From an uncultured Lachnospiraceae bacterium (lineage in GTDB: Bacteria > Bacillota > Clostridia > Lachnospirales > Lachnospiraceae): DNA of 35,417 nt. The position numbers and the translations under genes are program-made. The notes under the pieces were generated by a model. That model was not told the DNA's origin. It did no database searches and saw only the letters and a list, made by a program, of their open reading frames with translations. The stretch lies in contig CAMSTM010000018.1 of the NCBI GenBank assembly GCA_947063675.1, positions 1-35,417 of the forward strand, in the 5' to 3' direction. This document shows, one piece after another, positions 17,225 to 25,953 of the stretch (position 1 is the stretch's first letter; each line of letters begins with the position of its first letter).

Positions 17225-17341
17225 CTGACTCTCTGACTCTTTTCTGCAACAGTTTTCTTATTTCAGTCATTTATTTTACAACATTTTTTTCATTATTAAA
17301 AGAAGAAAATTAATAAAAGAGTTTCCGGCAAAAGAAAACTC

Positions 17342-17370
17342 TTGTCAAGCCCATCTGTTAAATGTAAACT
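17342..17370 (+). promoter_or_regulatory. Promoter of the dacF-like gene
   Basis: -35 TTGTCA (17342-17347), 17-bp spacer, -10 TAAACT (17365-17370). Predicted transcription start near 17377, about 28 nt before the ATG. A short inverted repeat (AAGAGTTT ... AAACTCTT) lies just upstream of the -35 box; its role is unclear. Confidence 0.65.
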
Positions 17371-17404
17371 AATATTTAATTTGAAACTAATAAAGGAGTT
17401 ATTT

Positions 17405-18928
17405 ATGAATTTCTTCAACCGGAAAATCTTACTTTTCAGGAAGTTTTCTCCTTCAAAATACATGCAGATAAAATATACCGTGCTGTCGGTTTTAATTATT
17501 TGCAATATTATTACCGGCAGTATCAGCGTCCATGCCGCCCCTGTAACCTCCCAGGACTATCAGGCGGAAGCCGAGGAACGCAAGGCGCTGCCCGTTCAGA
17601 CAAATGAAATCGAAAACTGGCCCGCCGGCCCGGCGATTGGCGCGCAGTCGGCAATTCTTTTAGAGGCCAACACCGGTGTACTTCTCTATGCCAAAAATAT
17701 CGATGAAAAGCTCTATCCTGCCAGTACCACAAAGCTTTTGACCTGCCTTCTTGCTGCGGAAAACAGCTCCATGGACGAAATCGTTACCTTTTCCCGCAAT
17801 GCCGTTTTCAGCATTGAACCGGGCAGCTCCAATATCGGAATCGATGAAAATGAATCCATGCCCATGGAAGAATGCCTCTACGGCATCCTGACAGGCTCCG
17901 CCAATGAGGTTGCCAACGCCGTTGCCGAGCATATCGCCGGAAGTATGGACGATTTTGCCGAAATGATGAATGAAAAGGCGGCGGAGCTTGGCTGTAAAAA
18001 TACCCACTTTGTCAACGCCCACGGACTTCATGACGAAAATCACTATACTTCCGCCTATGATTTGGCCATCATTGCCAGGGCTTTTTTTCAGAACGAACTG
18101 CTTTCCAGAATCGGAAACACCGCCACTCATCATTTTGAGCCTACGGATACACAGCCGGACGACTTTTTTAAGCGCAACAAGCATCAGCTCATTACCGGCG
18201 AAATCCCTTATGAGGGCATTAAGGGAGGGAAAACCGGTTATACGAGTGATGCGCGCCAGACTCTCGTTACCTGCGCCGAACAAAACGGCATGAAATTAAT
18301 CTGTGTTATCATGAGGGAGGAATCGCCGGAACAGTTTTATGACACTGTCAAACTGTTCGATTACGGCTTTTCCAATTTTTCCGTTGTCAATGTAAAGGAG
18401 AATGAGACCAATTACTCCATTCAAAACGCAAACTTTTTTAATACTTCCAACGATATTTTCGGAAATTCCAACCCCATTCTGGCTTTGAATCCGAACAGCT
18501 ATCTCATTATGCCCAAAACCGCTGTTTTCGATGAACTGGACTCCCGGATTTCCTATGACACCACGGTAGAAAACCAGGTGGCTGTCATCAATTATTATTA
18601 TCATGATTCCTATGTGGGAACCGCCACGGTAGACCTTGCAGAAGAAACCGCCGCTCCCTATGAGTTCGGGGCGGCGGTAAATCCCATAGAAGAAGTTCCC
18701 GCTGAGGAACCTGCCACAATTATAGTCAACATCAAAACCATATTGATTGCCGTTTTAGCGGCGGCAGGCCTTTTGATTGTGGTTTGCGTGATACGCTCTG
18801 TTATTCTCAACTACAATATTCTTGGCGGCAGCAGGGCAGCCAGAAAACATGGCAGACGCTGGTGGCGGAAAAGAAGGAAGGACGGGCCTGATTTTTCTTC
18901 TTCCCGGTTTGATAAGTTTAATTTTTAG
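17405..18928 (+). CDS. Serine-type D-Ala-D-Ala carboxypeptidase (peptidase S11, penicillin-binding)
   Basis: Trims the terminal D-alanine of peptidoglycan pentapeptides outside the cell. 507 residues: signal peptide (about 23-45, ending SVHAAP), catalytic domain with S107-T-T-K110 (PASTTK), S165-A-N167 (TGSANE) and K276-T-G (GGKTGYT), a beta-rich C-terminal domain, a C-terminal membrane helix (about 440-465) and a very basic tail rich in Arg and Lys. DacA/DacF family; DacF-like is the closest label but I do not assign a symbol. Start at 17405 chosen since AAGGAG lies 6 nt upstream. Its 3' end overlaps the convergent exonuclease gene by 11 bp. Confidence 0.93.
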   Translation: MNFFNRKILLFRKFSPSKYMQIKYTVLSVLIICNIITGSISVHAAPVTSQDYQAEAEERKALPVQTNEIENWPAGPAIGAQSAILLEANTGVLLYAKNIDEKLYPASTTKLLTCLLAAENSSMDEIVTFSRNAVFSIEPGSSNIGIDENESMPMEECLYGILTGSANEVANAVAEHIAGSMDDFAEMMNEKAAELGCKNTHFVNAHGLHDENHYTSAYDLAIIARAFFQNELLSRIGNTATHHFEPTDTQPDDFFKRNKHQLITGEIPYEGIKGGKTGYTSDARQTLVTCAEQNGMKLICVIMREESPEQFYDTVKLFDYGFSNFSVVNVKENETNYSIQNANFFNTSNDIFGNSNPILALNPNSYLIMPKTAVFDELDSRISYDTTVENQVAVINYYYHDSYVGTATVDLAEETAAPYEFGAAVNPIEEVPAEEPATIIVNIKTILIAVLAAAGLLIVVCVIRSVILNYNILGGSRAARKHGRRWWRKRRKDGPDFSSSRFDKFNF

Positions 18929-19874
18929 TGCTTTTTCCTTTGTTTTCCTTCTGGCGCTGTCTGGCCTGGGTTCTTTTTTGAATAATGTCCTGGCAATCCT
19001 CCTCCGAAATAAATTTGGAGGTTTTTACCACATACACTTTATCGTTTTCGGATTTGCGGACTCTGATTTTAAATTTCATAAAACCGTGGACCGGGCAAAG
19101 GGCAATGCTGTAATAATTCTTTCCGTTGGGCGAAAACCAGCGGATTTTCTTTCGGATATTCCTATGGCATAGATAACATTTTGTACTGATAACCTCCCTG
19201 TCCTCAAAAGCCTTCATCTTGTCTGGAAATTCCCTTGAGACGTACTTCATGTAATCATGAAACATCACATGAATTTCATCCTGACGGGTCTTCGGCAGCA
19301 CGTAAGTATCTATGGAATAATTCTCAAGTATCTCCTCTTTGAGGCAGGACAAAATACAAGCCGTATAGTAGGCGTCGCTGTAGGCCCTGTGAAAGGGAAT
19401 TTTCTTTTCAATTTCCAGAAAGTCAATGGCATGCTCTAAGCTTCTTCTGCTTTTCCGGTCCTCGTAGGCAATGCTGAAAAGCTTCTGCACATCCAGAAAA
19501 CGAATCGGCACATCGCTGAGCGGAGGCATATTATAATAATGCATATTTCTCTGCAGCTCAAACAAATCCAGCGGTCCCCAGGTACAAAAAATATAATCTG
19601 TACCGCAAAAGGAGAGGAACTCTTTTACCACCTCCGCAAAGGGACGTCCCTTTTTCAAATCCCTCATATGAAGATGAATCAGCTTTCCCGTTACCTTATG
19701 CATATGGTGATAGACAGACGGTTTAATCAGCTGGTTAAATTCATCTGTCATCACTCTGCCGCTATTTAATTTTACTGCTCCGATATCAATAATTTCGAAA
19801 GGAAGCTCTTTTGCGGCCGGCTCATTTCCGGTATCACTCTGGTTCCATTCCAAATCTAATACAATATAATTCAT
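18918..19874 (-). CDS. DEDDh-type 3'-5' exonuclease domain protein (KapD/DnaQ-like)
   Basis: 318 residues. The exonuclease domain occupies about 1-185: first carboxylates in VLDLEWNQ (D7, E9), a second-site aspartate in GPLDLFEL, and the histidine/aspartate pair in HRAYSDAYYTA. The C-terminal third has CYLCHRNIRKKIRWF, with a CxxC that may bind metal, and a basic tail; I do not recognise it. Substrate (RNA or DNA) cannot be told. ATG 19874 chosen because GGAG is 6 nt upstream; longer in-frame starts at 19886 and 19907 are less well placed. Convergent with the carboxypeptidase, divergent from the ABC exporter. Confidence 0.85.
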   Translation of the reverse strand: MNYIVLDLEWNQSDTGNEPAAKELPFEIIDIGAVKLNSGRVMTDEFNQLIKPSVYHHMHKVTGKLIHLHMRDLKKGRPFAEVVKEFLSFCGTDYIFCTWGPLDLFELQRNMHYYNMPPLSDVPIRFLDVQKLFSIAYEDRKSRRSLEHAIDFLEIEKKIPFHRAYSDAYYTACILSCLKEEILENYSIDTYVLPKTRQDEIHVMFHDYMKYVSREFPDKMKAFEDREVISTKCYLCHRNIRKKIRWFSPNGKNYYSIALCPVHGFMKFKIRVRKSENDKVYVVKTSKFISEEDCQDIIQKRTQARQRQKENKGKSTKN

Positions 19875-19921
19875 AAATTTCTCCATATAAGCATTTGCTT
19901 CTTTCAAAATAGCATGATACT

Positions 19922-19950
19922 ATATTATCATTGTGACTGGCAACTGTAAA
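19922..19950 (-). promoter_or_regulatory. Promoter of the DEDDh exonuclease gene
   Basis: Minus strand: -35 TTTACA (19945-19950), 17-bp spacer, -10 TAATAT (19922-19927). The leader would be about 40 nt. Confidence 0.55.
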
Positions 19951-19985
19951 CTTATGTATGAAAACAGAGTGAAAGTGAGAAAAGC

Positions 19986-21734
19986 ATGAAAACGGGAAAC
20001 ATGAAAAAATTCTTATCCTATTACAGGCCCTACAAAAAAATTTTTGCGGCGGATATGTTTTTTGCCTGCCTGGGCGCAGCCGTCACTCTGATTATCCCTT
20101 TGATTATCCGCTATATTACAAACGATGTTATCTACAGACCCGCAGGCGAGTCTTTAAAAATTATCCTGTCTCTCACCGGCATTATGGCGGTTTTAATTAT
20201 TCTGGAATTTTACTGTAATTATTTCATTGCCTATTACGGCCATATCATGGGCGCAAAAATGGAATACAATATGCGGAACGAGATTTTCGCCCACTACCAG
20301 AGGCTTTCCTTCAGCTTTTTTGATAATCAGAAGGTAGGGCAGCTTATGAGCCGCGTCACAAATGATTTGTTTGAAATCAGCGAGCTGTTTCACCACGGCC
20401 CCGAGGATATTGTCATTTCCATTATTAAACTGATTGGCTCCTTTTCCATTCTCCTTTCCATCAACTGGAGGCTGGCACTGGTTGCGTTCGCCATTGTTCC
20501 GGTTATGTTGGTATACGCTTTTTACTTCAATATAAAGATGAAGCGCGCTTTTGTAAAAAACAGGGCCCGGATTGCCGATATCAACGCTCAGATTGAAGAT
20601 AACCTCTCCGGTATCCGGGTGGTGAAATCCTTTGCCAATGAAGAAATGGAAATGGATAAGTTTAAGGTAGGAAACGACCGTTTTGTGGAAAGCAAAAGGG
20701 AAAGCTACCGCTATATGGGTCTTTACCACTCCGGGCTGGGCGCTTTCACTACCTTTATCAGCGTCATTGTGATTGCGGTAGGCGCCGTATTCATCACCAC
20801 AGACCTGATTTCCATTACGGATTTGATTACTTTTCTTCTTTATATTAATAACTTTACCGAGCCCATTAAAAAGCTCATCAACTTTACGGAACAGTTCCAG
20901 AACGGCGCTTCCGGCTACACACGCTTTCTGGAAATTCTGGACATTCACCCCGACATCACAGACCGGGCGGACGCAAGGGAGCTTATGAACGCAAAGGGTG
21001 ATATTACCTTTGAAAACGTGTTTTTTCATTATGAGGAGCACTCCGAAACCGTGCTTTCAAACTTAAATCTTCATGTGAATTCCGGTCAGTACATTGCGCT
21101 GGTGGGAACCTCCGGCGTGGGGAAATCCACGCTCTGCAGCCTGATTCCAAGATTTTACGATGTTTCCTCTGGCCGCATATTAATCGACGGCGAAGATATC
21201 CGGGATTACACCTTAAAAAGCCTTCGGAACAATATCGGTATCGTTCAGCAGGACGTTTACCTCTTTACCGGAAGTGTCATGGATAATATCCGATACGGAA
21301 ATCCCCATGCAACCGACGCGGAAATCGTGGCCGCCGCCCAGAACGCCAACGCCCACGAATTTATTATGAATCTTCCCGAAGGATACGACACCAATATCGG
21401 CCAGAGGGGCGTCAAGCTCTCCGGCGGTCAGAAACAGCGTCTTTCTATCGCCCGGGTTTTCCTGAAAAATCCTCCTATTCTCATTTTTGACGAGGCGACC
21501 TCCGCGTTGGATAATGAAAGTGAAAAGGTGGTACAGGAATCTCTCGAAAAGCTGGCCAAAAACCGCACCACCTTCGTTATTGCCCACAGGCTTTCCACTA
21601 TCCGCAATGCGGAAAAAATACTGGTGCTTTCCGAAAACGGGATTGCGGAGAGCGGAAACCACGAGGAGCTTCTTGCAAAGGGCGGGATTTACGCGGAGCT
21701 TTATAATATGCAGTTTAAGAGTAAGGCGGATTAA
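19986..21734 (+). CDS. ABC exporter, fused permease and ATPase (MsbA/multidrug type)
   Basis: 582-residue half-transporter, working as a homo- or heterodimer in the cytoplasmic membrane. Six helices in the first 300 residues, with NxSGIRVVKSFANEE at the intracellular coupling region; the nucleotide-binding domain has Walker A GTSGVGKS (374-381), Q-loop VQQDVYLF, signature LSGGQKQR, Walker B ILIFDEATSALD and H-loop IAHRLST. All ATPase residues are present. No second half-transporter is adjacent, so homodimer is the simplest reading. Substrate not predictable. Start at 19986 assumed; an ATG at 20001 is also possible, and neither has a strong ribosome site. Its 3' end overlaps the convergent MFS gene by 4 bp. 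Confidence 0.9.
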   Translation: MKTGNMKKFLSYYRPYKKIFAADMFFACLGAAVTLIIPLIIRYITNDVIYRPAGESLKIILSLTGIMAVLIILEFYCNYFIAYYGHIMGAKMEYNMRNEIFAHYQRLSFSFFDNQKVGQLMSRVTNDLFEISELFHHGPEDIVISIIKLIGSFSILLSINWRLALVAFAIVPVMLVYAFYFNIKMKRAFVKNRARIADINAQIEDNLSGIRVVKSFANEEMEMDKFKVGNDRFVESKRESYRYMGLYHSGLGAFTTFISVIVIAVGAVFITTDLISITDLITFLLYINNFTEPIKKLINFTEQFQNGASGYTRFLEILDIHPDITDRADARELMNAKGDITFENVFFHYEEHSETVLSNLNLHVNSGQYIALVGTSGVGKSTLCSLIPRFYDVSSGRILIDGEDIRDYTLKSLRNNIGIVQQDVYLFTGSVMDNIRYGNPHATDAEIVAAAQNANAHEFIMNLPEGYDTNIGQRGVKLSGGQKQRLSIARVFLKNPPILIFDEATSALDNESEKVVQESLEKLAKNRTTFVIAHRLSTIRNAEKILVLSENGIAESGNHEELLAKGGIYAELYNMQFKSKAD

Positions 21735-21753
21735 ATTTTTTTAATCTGCCTTA
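21722..21753. terminator. Hairpin shared by the ends of two convergent genes
   Basis: Arms 21722-21735 and 21740-21753 (taaggcggattaaa / tttaatctgcctta, one G-U pair) around a tttt loop. It contains the stop codons of both the ABC exporter (+) and the MFS transporter (-). Neither side has a long T tract beyond the stem, so termination strength is uncertain. Confidence 0.5.
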
Positions 21754-22870
21754 ATACAAACATACTTCCCAGCATACATAATCCTGCTCCGAACAGGAAA
21801 GTGGTAAAAAGGCTTTTTTCTGCCAGAGTCCCGAAGGCTATGCTGGTTCCCGCGCCGACGCTGTCGATTATTACGGCGTTGACGCTTAAGGCTGTGGCTC
21901 TGTTTTCGGCGTGAATCTGTCTGTTCTGCAGTTCTGTCTGTAGAGGCTGGAATAAACTGAAAGCAATCCGAAGCGTCAATATCCCCATAACGGAAAGCCA
22001 AGGACTGTCTGTAACTGCCAGCAAAATACAGGAAAGGGCGGCAACGGCATAGAGAAAAACGGTAAGCCTGAAATCCCCCAGCTTCTTTGTCAATCTGAAA
22101 GACCATGCCCCGCACAGGCCGGCAACCGTCACCAGAATGTAGATGTATCCCATGGCGGAGATTGTAAGCCCGCATCTTTCATACTGTAGCTGACTTAAAA
22201 ACACGGTTACTGTCTGATGCGTCTCGTTGAGAAGGGCTATTCCGATAAGGAATAAAAGAATATTTTTATTTTTGAATATCTGTTTCAACGGCAGCAGCAA
22301 GCTTTCCGTACCCGAAGCCTTTTCTTCTTCTCTCTTAACCTCCGTCAGCCCCAGAGCTAGCAGCGCTGACAGACCATAGCTGATAACCGTCAGAAAACCG
22401 GCCAGACGGTAATTGCTTCCCACAAACAGCGAAAACAAAAGCGACGCAAAAAGTAGTCCCGCGGTTCCCAGACTGTTGTAAATTCCAAACACCTTCTGAC
22501 TTTCGCCTTTTTTGCAGGAAAGATAAAGAAATGCGCTGTCCACGCCGGAAAGCCCGGCAATCACAACGCTGAGCATCACTCTTTCCAGAAGGAACCCGCC
22601 AAATCCCGACGCCTGCCAGAACACGATTTTAGAAAGAAAGTAAAGTACGCAGCAAAATAAAATCGTTCGTTTATATCCGATTTTATCAGCAATCATTCCC
22701 CAGGGAAATTCCAGAAGAAGACACAAAATGAGAGAAATGCTTTCAATTATGGTAATCTGTAAAACAGATACGCCCTGAGCCTGACGATAAAGCGTGGCAA
22801 TCGGTCCGTAAAACACCATGCCCTGCAAAAGCCCGATGGCGTACATAAGATATATATTTTTGTTTTTCAT
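21731..22870 (-). CDS. MFS transporter
   Basis: 379 residues, about 12 hydrophobic helices. The loop 2-3 motif GMIADKIGYKRTILF matches the major facilitator motif A. The lack of long soluble parts and the overall pattern suggest a drug/metabolite efflux or sugar type; I cannot name the substrate. The ATG at 22870 is preceded by AAAGGA at an unusually long distance (about 13 nt) with a GATAATTATC palindrome between. Preceded by a large inverted repeat (22887-22974). Confidence 0.85.
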   Translation of the reverse strand: MKNKNIYLMYAIGLLQGMVFYGPIATLYRQAQGVSVLQITIIESISLILCLLLEFPWGMIADKIGYKRTILFCCVLYFLSKIVFWQASGFGGFLLERVMLSVVIAGLSGVDSAFLYLSCKKGESQKVFGIYNSLGTAGLLFASLLFSLFVGSNYRLAGFLTVISYGLSALLALGLTEVKREEEKASGTESLLLPLKQIFKNKNILLFLIGIALLNETHQTVTVFLSQLQYERCGLTISAMGYIYILVTVAGLCGAWSFRLTKKLGDFRLTVFLYAVAALSCILLAVTDSPWLSVMGILTLRIAFSLFQPLQTELQNRQIHAENRATALSVNAVIIDSVGAGTSIAFGTLAEKSLFTTFLFGAGLCMLGSMFVLRQIKKI

Positions 22871-22886
22871 AAGAGATAATTATCCT

Positions 22887-22974
22887 TTCCAAATTTAAAA
22901 TGCAACAAATACAGGCCAGTCTGTAAAGCAGGCTGGCTGACATTATCATTGTAAATGTTGTTTTAAATTGGAAA
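22887..22974. repeat. Large imperfect inverted repeat with central hairpin upstream of the MFS gene
   Basis: Outer arms ttccaaatttaaaatgcaac (from 22887) and gttgttttaaattggaa (to 22974) are imperfect complements. The centre, 22912-22939, forms an 11-bp stem with one bulged base around a taaag loop. In the minus direction the inner hairpin could end the toxin-antitoxin transcript or act in the MFS leader. No clear T run follows. Confidence 0.5.
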
Positions 22975-23008
22975 ATGCATGATTGATACCTCTTAATATT
23001 GGGAGAAA

Positions 23009-23344
23009 TTATTTATATGTATATTTCTGCTGTCCAGTGAGTATCTTTTTCCAGTTACTTTCCTCACGCAGAACTCTTATAACATGTACTTCTTTTTCTG
23101 CTTCTTTTATAATATAAAAAATTATTGACGGTAAAAACAATTTTTTATGGATAGAATAGTTACGATAATAAATCTGTGTTTTTGCAAACACATTTCCCAT
23201 CACTTTCAAATCTTCTATCTGCTTTCGTATATCTCTTTGAAACTGGTCAGCCCTTTGCTTACCAAATTCCAATTCAATATAATCTGTAATATCTGTTATA
23301 TCATAAATTGCTTCCCAAGTTAAAACCACGTCATACTCTTGCAT
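23009..23344 (-). CDS. Type II toxin, RelE/ParE superfamily
   Basis: 111 residues, the normal toxin size. N-terminal helices (DVVLTWEAIYDITDITDYI), then strands including YRNYSIHKKLFLPSIIFYII and the C-terminal VHVIRVLREESNW, matching the ParE/RelE fold order. ParE-like (gyrase) versus RelE-like (ribosome mRNA) cannot be settled by eye; ParE is favoured. It overlaps the antitoxin gene by 14 bp in the standard antitoxin-first order. Confidence 0.8.
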   Translation of the reverse strand: MQEYDVVLTWEAIYDITDITDYIELEFGKQRADQFQRDIRKQIEDLKVMGNVFAKTQIYYRNYSIHKKLFLPSIIFYIIKEAEKEVHVIRVLREESNWKKILTGQQKYTYK

Positions 23345-23495
23345 TCCTTCTTAAATTCCTTAATTCAGTAATTTTCTCAAACGCTTCATCCAATAACAGT
23401 TCCCGTTCTGCCTCCATATCATCAATTCCTCTGTCAAGCATTCTAAGTAAAGATTTATTATTCTGATTGATATTCATATCTATATCTATTCCCAT
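23331..23495 (-). CDS. Small antitoxin of a RelBE/ParDE-type pair
   Basis: 54 residues, acidic with a C-terminal helix (LLRMLDRGIDDMEAERELLLDEAFEKI) of the sort that wraps a ParE/RelE toxin. No clear DNA-binding domain beyond the short N-terminal strand GIDIDMNINQ, which could be half of a ribbon-helix-helix. Start at 23495 favoured by CGGAG 8 nt upstream; the ATG at 23519 lies closer to the predicted transcription start with poor spacing. Confidence 0.72.
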   Translation of the reverse strand: MGIDIDMNINQNNKSLLRMLDRGIDDMEAERELLLDEAFEKITELRNLRRNARV

Positions 23496-23536
23496 TTGGC
23501 AATCTCCGTTTATTAACATTATTTCTGTTTTTCCTT

Positions 23537-23565
23537 ATTTTATCATATGAAAAATATTTTAGCAA
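23537..23565 (-). promoter_or_regulatory. Promoter and likely operator of the toxin-antitoxin pair
   Basis: Minus strand: -35 TTGCTA (23560-23565), 17-bp spacer, -10 TAAAAT (23537-23542). The spacer contains the palindrome TCATATGA (23543-23550), well placed for autorepression by the antitoxin complex. Confidence 0.6.
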
Positions 23566-23595
23566 TCCACGCCCTCTTGGATTTTCTCAGACTAT

Positions 23596-24981
23596 TTACT
23601 CAATCCACCTCACCACATCTCCCTTCCCAATCTCCTTATCGGAATAATCAATAATCCTGCTCTCAGCGTCAATCACTCCCGGCTCAAGTGCCACCCAGTT
23701 TTCATTTTCATCCAGAACCTTTACATTAACCTCCTCCACATAATATTCCTCTCCCAGAATACCTTCCCTCTGCCGCAGGACATAGACAAAAGGTCTGTTA
23801 TCCACCGTATAATAAACCGCATGTGGAGAAATACAACATCTGTATTTTTCTCCTCTCTCCACACGCCTTAAAACTCCCGAAAGTCCGGGAATCCACTTTA
23901 CGTTTCCGGAATCTCCGCCCTCTGAAAGACTGATAAGCGTTTCATAGCTTCCGGGCATGGTCTGACTCTCGGAAATATAATCAACTGTCACCTCTATCTC
24001 CTTTCCGCTTCCGTCCAGCTTGACCGTAGCCTCATCTCCATACCCTATATATTTTCTCTGCTCCTTGTCAAATACCACCTTGAACTGGCACGGGATGGTG
24101 TCATCCGTCAGCATCATTGCCGCCGAATCCGGGACTCTGCTGCCTGCCTCCACATAAATGCCTGTAACCATTCCCGCCGTTTTTGCAAAGACAATCCCCT
24201 CCTGACCTAAGACCTCCTGATAGTCGGCCAAATCCGTCTGCAAAAGCCGGATTTCCTCTCTGGCAACTGCAAGAGAGGCGTCCGCATTCTCCGGCAAAAG
24301 GGTGTCCTCCACAGCCCTCTGTGCGTTCTTCATAGCATTGTCCCTCTCCTGCTTCGCGTCCGCCTCTGCATAGGCGGCGCTCTGCAGCGCATCCTTCAGC
24401 CGTTCCCGTTCTTCCTCTCCAAGCCCGTTCATTCTGTCTTCTATTTCCTCATCGCTCAGCCCGTCGGTATCGCCGTAAATGGCGTCCTCCAAATCCTCCA
24501 TAGCCTGGGCGTACTGCTCAGCAGCCCTTCCCACTTCCGTATCCTTTTGTCTGGCGGCCGCATCATAATCCTCTCTTGCTCTCTTTTCGTCCAGCTCCTT
24601 TTTCTGCCTTGCAAGCTCCTGATTTTCCAGAATGGCGTTTATCTGCAGCTGAAGCTTACTGATTTGAGACTGCTTTTCCGCCATGATTTCCCTCAAATCC
24701 TCCAAATCAATCCGAAAAAGCTCGTCTCCTTCCTCCACCCTGTCCCCAATCTGGACAGAAACCGCCGACACCCGAAGGCCGCCAAGGGCATTTACTGCCT
24801 GGCTTCCGCCCTCCACTACAATACCGTCCGCCTCGACGATATGCTCAATGTATTTTTCCTCCGGCGCAGCTGTACTCACCACAGGAAGCTTTGTGGTGTA
24901 GTAGCTTTTCGATATCACAGTGCAAAGCCACATGGCCCCCATAAATATTGCAAAGCCTGCCATTATCTTCTTTTTAAACAT
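23596..24981 (-). CDS. HlyD-type membrane fusion / adaptor protein
   Basis: 461 residues: N-terminal membrane anchor (about 5-25), first half of a lipoyl/beta-barrel region (NALGGLRVSAVSVQIGDRVEEGDELF), a long Glu/Lys/Ala-rich coiled coil (about 85-235), then the second half (GMVTGIYVEAGSRV) and a beta-barrel C-terminal part. Such adaptors link inner-membrane exporters to outer components; in a Gram-positive they often partner MacB-type ABC exporters, but none is nearby. Start at 24981 chosen because AGGAGG is 6 nt upstream. It is the last gene of the operon, 71 bp after the permease gene. Partner unknown; an association with the solute-binding protein is inference from position. Confidence 0.85.
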   Translation of the reverse strand: MFKKKIMAGFAIFMGAMWLCTVISKSYYTTKLPVVSTAAPEEKYIEHIVEADGIVVEGGSQAVNALGGLRVSAVSVQIGDRVEEGDELFRIDLEDLREIMAEKQSQISKLQLQINAILENQELARQKKELDEKRAREDYDAAARQKDTEVGRAAEQYAQAMEDLEDAIYGDTDGLSDEEIEDRMNGLGEEERERLKDALQSAAYAEADAKQERDNAMKNAQRAVEDTLLPENADASLAVAREEIRLLQTDLADYQEVLGQEGIVFAKTAGMVTGIYVEAGSRVPDSAAMMLTDDTIPCQFKVVFDKEQRKYIGYGDEATVKLDGSGKEIEVTVDYISESQTMPGSYETLISLSEGGDSGNVKWIPGLSGVLRRVERGEKYRCCISPHAVYYTVDNRPFVYVLRQREGILGEEYYVEEVNVKVLDENENWVALEPGVIDAESRIIDYSDKEIGKGDVVRWIE

Positions 24982-25052
24982 CCTTCTCCTCCTTCCGCAA
25001 CACCCGGAATGATTAAGACCAGCCAAATATCTGCCGGATATTCTTCGGCTCT

Positions 25053-25946
25053 CTATTCTTTCAAACCTGAATATATAATCCCCTGCTCCAGGTAATCCTG
25101 ACCGAGCACAAACACAAAAGCAGCCGGTATCAAGGTAATGATAGACGCGCAGAAAGCAAAGCCCGCCCGCTCCCAGGTAATTTCCGGCAGGTATAAAGAC
25201 AATGGCCACAGCGACTTGTCGTCCAGAAACGCCATAGGCTGCTCCATCATATTCCAGTACTCCAGAAATCCCAGCACCAGAGCCGACAATATACCGCTTT
25301 TCCCTAAAGGCAATCCGATTTTAAAGAATAAAAACATTTCCGTTGCCCCGTCCACCCTGGCTGCTTCAAATAGCTGCATGGGGATTCCCCGAAAGCCCCC
25401 GTAACACAAAAACACGGGAAAGGTGGAAAACACCACCGGTAAAATAACTGCCGTTTGGGTATTTAACAGAGAAAAACTGTTCAAAACCAGATAACTGGAA
25501 AGCATAGTCACCTGAAAGGGCAGAAGCATCAGTACCACATAAAGGGTAAAAAGCAATTTTCCCAATCGGTTCTGATACACCGCAAAGGACCAGGCCGCAG
25601 GCACTCCGATAAAAAGCTGCCCCGCAAGAATAAGCATCACCATTTTCACGGAATTCCAGAAAAGCACGAAAAACTGCGGCGATAAAAAAAGCAGCTTTCC
25701 ATAATTGGAAAAGGAGGGAAAATCAGGCACCAGCCGCCAGCTGATAAACTGAAAGGCTTCTCCCGCCCCCTTTTCCTGGAAAATCGGTTTGAGAAGCTCC
25801 GCCAGCTCATACTGGTCCATCACCGAACCGGTAATGAGCAAAACCACAGGAAGGGCAACCAGAATCCCCGGCAGGAGGAGAATACTTCCAGATACTCCTC
25901 TTCGTATATTATCCGATATTTTAAAATTGATTTTCTTTCCCTTCAT
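25053..25946 (-). CDS. Carbohydrate-type ABC permease, MalG/UgpE family
   Basis: 297 residues with six membrane helices and the EAA loop FEAARVDGATEMFLFFKIGLP that contacts the ATPase. The N-terminal part (to about residue 75) contains a larger extracellular loop than usual between helix 1 and 2. It begins 7 nt after the stop of the partner permease. No ATP-binding gene follows, so a shared MsiK-type ATPase elsewhere is expected for transport. Confidence 0.9.
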   Translation of the reverse strand: MKGKKINFKISDNIRRGVSGSILLLPGILVALPVVLLITGSVMDQYELAELLKPIFQEKGAGEAFQFISWRLVPDFPSFSNYGKLLFLSPQFFVLFWNSVKMVMLILAGQLFIGVPAAWSFAVYQNRLGKLLFTLYVVLMLLPFQVTMLSSYLVLNSFSLLNTQTAVILPVVFSTFPVFLCYGGFRGIPMQLFEAARVDGATEMFLFFKIGLPLGKSGILSALVLGFLEYWNMMEQPMAFLDDKSLWPLSLYLPEITWERAGFAFCASIITLIPAAFVFVLGQDYLEQGIIYSGLKE

Positions 25947-25953
25947 ATTGCCC

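Noticed and set aside
17319-17341. Inverted repeat AAGAGTTT/AAACTCTT as a minus-strand terminator
   Set aside because: No minus-strand gene lies upstream of it, and it sits against the -35 box of the carboxypeptidase promoter; role left open.
17660-18283. Minus-strand open frame of 207 codons inside the carboxypeptidase gene
   Set aside because: The plus strand carries the SxxK, SxN and KTG motifs of an S11 enzyme; the antisense frame shows no family pattern.
20193-21041. Long minus-strand open frame (282 codons) across the ABC exporter gene
   Set aside because: It is the antisense shadow of a gene with all ABC motifs, has no recognisable domain and no ribosome site.
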